Shown here: positions 5,697 through 7,590 of the stretch, one piece after another
Position numbering within the stretch: position 1 is the stretch's first letter
How the letters are laid out: each line of letters opens with the position of its first letter
DNA from: Planctomycetales bacterium
GTDB lineage: Bacteria; Planctomycetota; Phycisphaerae; SM23-33
Reading direction: 5' to 3'
Length of the DNA stretch: 7,590 nucleotides
Assembly (NCBI GenBank): GCA_030642005.1
Contig: DAOWOP010000127.1
Span: 1-7,590, forward strand
Translations under genes and position numbers: made by a program
The notes under the pieces: generated by a model
What the model was told of the DNA's origin: nothing
The model's input: the letters and a program-made list of their open reading frames with translations, nothing else
The model's database searches: none

Positions 5697-7292
5697 TTAT
5701 CGTCGCCGGAGCTTCGGTTTCGGCTTCGGCAGCGGCAGCGGCTCGAGTTTCGGGTTCGCGCGCAGACTGCTGACGTTCACGGCAATGACCAACGGCGTGT
5801 TTCCGATAAGGCCTCCGATTACGCCGGCCACTTGACACCACTGCCCTTCCATGGCTGTAACGCTGCTCGGACACCACACGTAAGCGGGCCGATTGGCACC
5901 GTAAATGACAACCAGAAGGTGCGAGGCGTCTCGCGTCAGTTTAGCGGCCTGCAACTTGCCTATGAAAACCACCGCCTCTCCCAGGCGCCTATGCGGAGCG
6001 CTCAGCGCCGCCCTGGCGTGCTCCGTCAAATCGCCTGCGTGCCAGATGTTGTCGAACGCGGTCTCCTGTAAGGCCTCGACCCCCTTGCGCCACGCGAGAG
6101 GCACCTGCCCGTCGGTCTCATTCACCCTGGACATTGCGCCGACCAGATCACCCAGCCGCTTGTATAACTTGTCGGCCTGTGGGCTGATGCCGTGCCCCAC
6201 GCACAGTGGGCAGGCCTTCGAAACCTTCTCGGTTACGGTAACAGTTACCAACTTGTAGCGATAGCGTGGTTTAATTCCCGACCCCGTTACGAAGACCTTG
6301 CGCCGCTCTTTCTTCTTGACCTTTGTCTTCTCCTCGACTACACCGGTCCCGCGACACTTTCCGCAGTAGATGTTCCGCCTGGCGAATTCGGCGGCAAGGG
6401 TTATATCCTTAGCCGCTGTGGCCGGCCCGAAACAATTCCGCTCCTTCTGCCTGGCGGTGCTCCGCCGACCGATCTCGGTAAGACCTATCGTCCGGGCGCC
6501 GTCGGCCTTTTTCAAAAGGTCCGCCACCGCCTGCCATTCGATCGCAAAGCCGACCCGGCTTGCCGGAATCCCGATCGTAACAACACCAAGGACCCGCCCC
6601 TTTTCGTCCAGAAGAGGCCCGCCGCTGATGCTGCGGCAAACGCATACATCCGTTTGCAGATACCTGTATTTGTGCATGAGAGAAACCTTACCATCGACGG
6701 CTTCCCGCACTTCGACGGCGGTTCGCACCCCCCTTACTACTCCGGCGCTGAACAGGAGACGCACGTTACTGGGGTGCCCGATGGTAACCACCGCTTCGCC
6801 GGCCTTAACATCGTTCGCCGAACGCCCGGAAAAAACGTGGGACGCGACAATAGCGCTTACAGGCTGAAGGATTGCCAGGTCAGCCTCCTGGTCAATAGCG
6901 AGAACGTTCGCTTTCAACTGCACCCCGCCGTTCGTTCCAATGCGAATGCCCGACAGGCGCTTGTGGCTTATCACGTGCCAATTGGTAACCACCAGACCGG
7001 CCTTGGAGACGAAAAAGCCGCTGCCGGTTTGAGATGCCCCCGTGCCGGTCTCGCAAATGACCTTTACGACGCCGGGACACGCCTGCTTGTAGAGGGTCTG
7101 AAGGGAAGAGTGCTTCTTGGCTTGATTCGCAGGCTCTTTGTAATTATACTTCGTTCGAGTCTTCGTTACCTCCGCCGGCTGCTTGCTCGAAGGAATTGTC
7201 CGCCGCTGCGACCAGGCAACAGGCAACCCAAACCCCACAAGCAGCAACATCGCCACAACCGGGCGCAGAGATAATCTTACCGGAAAACGCAT
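5697..7292 (-). CDS. Secreted trypsin/HtrA-like serine protease with CxxCxGxG zinc-like motifs
   Basis: With the ATG at 7292 it has 531 residues. An N-terminal signal peptide (charged start, hydrophobic 11-27, likely cleavage after AWS at 26-28) predicts export. The S1-type protease domain spans about 65-260. Catalytic residues are His106 in VVTNWHVIS, Asp138 in DQEADLAILQP and Ser223 in SISGGPL. The QTD preceding the Ser loop matches HtrA relatives, but the usual GNSGGP reads SISGGP. No PDZ domain follows. Instead there are two DnaJ-like zinc motifs, CGKCRGTG (Cys310, Cys313) and CPLCVGHG (Cys361, Cys364), separated by a basic stretch. After these comes an unrecognised C-terminal region containing a beta-rich segment around GQWCQVAGVIGGLIG. 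The tail is rich in Pro, Lys and Arg (LPLPKPKPKLRRR). A GTG 45 nt further upstream (7337) is in frame but lacks a Shine-Dalgarno sequence and would displace the signal peptide. The substrate is unknown. Confidence 0.85.
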   Translation of the reverse strand: MRFPVRLSLRPVVAMLLLVGFGLPVAWSQRRTIPSSKQPAEVTKTRTKYNYKEPANQAKKHSSLQTLYKQACPGVVKVICETGTGASQTGSGFFVSKAGLVVTNWHVISHKRLSGIRIGTNGGVQLKANVLAIDQEADLAILQPVSAIVASHVFSGRSANDVKAGEAVVTIGHPSNVRLLFSAGVVRGVRTAVEVREAVDGKVSLMHKYRYLQTDVCVCRSISGGPLLDEKGRVLGVVTIGIPASRVGFAIEWQAVADLLKKADGARTIGLTEIGRRSTARQKERNCFGPATAAKDITLAAEFARRNIYCGKCRGTGVVEEKTKVKKKERRKVFVTGSGIKPRYRYKLVTVTVTEKVSKACPLCVGHGISPQADKLYKRLGDLVGAMSRVNETDGQVPLAWRKGVEALQETAFDNIWHAGDLTEHARAALSAPHRRLGEAVVFIGKLQAAKLTRDASHLLVVIYGANRPAYVWCPSSVTAMEGQWCQVAGVIGGLIGNTPLVIAVNVSSLRANPKLEPLPLPKPKPKLRRR

Positions 7293-7300
7293 CACAAACC

Positions 7301-7308
7301 ACCTCCCC
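7301..7308 (-). promoter_or_regulatory. Strong Shine-Dalgarno element fixing the protease start
   Basis: On the - strand GGGGAGGT stands 8 nt before the ATG at 7292-7290. This, together with the signal peptide that starts there, selects 7292 over the GTG at 7337. Confidence 0.75.
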
Positions 7309-7490
7309 TCTGCGGCAAAGTTAGCATTATCGAACACCCGGCCAAATACGGCACAGCCGGAATCCTCTAACCAACAAGTATTTTCGCACCTTTATGCTTT
7401 AACCGCAAGAAAAAAAGGATGTATCTGACAATCTGAGATTTTTTGAGGAGATTCGCGGACCGGTCGCTACCCCGTTCATGAAAATCTATC

Positions 7491-7520
7491 CGTTCACGTT
7501 TGCGCGCGCGAACGTGAACG
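7491..7520. repeat. Palindrome with 10-bp arms and GC-alternating loop
   Basis: CGTTCACGTT (7491-7500) and AACGTGAACG (7511-7520) are exact reverse complements around a 10-nt loop of alternating G and C. The loop can add a G-T pair and two more pairs to the stem. It lies about 200 bp upstream of the protease start. There is no T-run, so an operator-like or structural role is as likely as a terminator. Confidence 0.7.
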
Positions 7521-7570
7521 CGCTTTGGACACTTCGGGATTTTTCTGAAAATTTTTAACTACCGGCTAAT

Positions 7571-7586
7571 AAACCGCTTGCGGTTT
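7571..7586. repeat. Small REP-like hairpin at the window edge
   Basis: AAACCG and CGGTTT pair around CTTG, followed by TCGCG where the window ends. The stem differs in length and sequence from the three hairpins near the transposase. It may be one copy of another dispersed repeat, but only one is visible. Confidence 0.45.
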
Positions 7587-7590
7587 CGCG

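Larger units (their letters stand above)
7309..7590. other. Non-coding region upstream of the protease
   Basis: About 280 bp without a convincing gene. It should hold the protease promoter on the - strand, but I found no good paired -35/-10 boxes; GATAAT (complement of 7325-7330) is the best -10-like hexamer and lacks a matching -35. The region contains the 7491-7520 palindrome and the 7571-7586 hairpin, and otherwise AT-rich sequence. Confidence 0.5.

Noticed and set aside
6192..7274. 360-residue open frame on the + strand across the protease
   Set aside because: It is antisense to a gene with signal peptide and full catalytic triad; GC-rich coding DNA often leaves such mirror frames open.
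7478..7558. 26-residue + strand open frame starting MKIYPFTF
   Set aside because: No Shine-Dalgarno sequence at proper spacing, and it overlaps the palindrome; no support as a gene.

Overview
The window looks like chromosomal DNA from a GC-rich bacterium, most likely a member of the Planctomycetota (Phycisphaerae-like). This placement is an inference. It rests on the very long multi-PDZ RseP, the style of the REP-associated transposase, the secreted trypsin-like protease with an appended zinc-ribbon-like module, and 7-bp tandem repeats at gene junctions. No rRNA or other marker gene is present to confirm it. No tRNA, rRNA, CRISPR array or prophage gene was seen.

Left half, + strand (1-4811): three codirectional genes. 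rseP (site-2 intramembrane zinc protease, four PDZ-like modules) starts directly after a run of six 7-bp repeats (AATTAC plus G or C). After 76 bp comes hom (homoserine dehydrogenase with a C-terminal ACT domain). It overlaps by one base an apgM-family gene (alkaline-phosphatase-fold, cofactor-independent phosphoglycerate mutase-like). The tight hom-apgM junction points to the subfamily proposed to act as a homoserine kinase, so the pair would carry aspartate semialdehyde through homoserine to phosphohomoserine for threonine synthesis. The last 14 codons of hom are made entirely of a second, unrelated 7-bp repeat run (GGGACT plus any base, then CTGAAT plus A or G), which ends exactly at the apgM start codon.

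Middle (4812-5696): a REP-associated tyrosine transposase (RAYT, Y1/HUH) lies on the - strand. It carries an in-frame TAG after which 38 more plausible codons follow. It is bracketed by three hairpins of one design: a 9-bp stem, a YGAA loop and a CCT flank. One copy lies beyond its 3' end, and two inverted copies lie upstream of its start. Stem sequences differ between copies by paired, compensating changes, as expected of the REP family mobilised by this transposase.

Right half (5697-7590): a secreted trypsin/HtrA-like serine protease on the - strand. It has an intact His-Asp-Ser triad but an altered oxyanion-hole loop, two CxxCxGxG motifs like the DnaJ zinc module, and a Pro/Lys/Arg tail. 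Its upstream region holds a 10-bp-arm palindrome and, at the window edge, another small REP-like hairpin. No confident promoter or second gene was found there.
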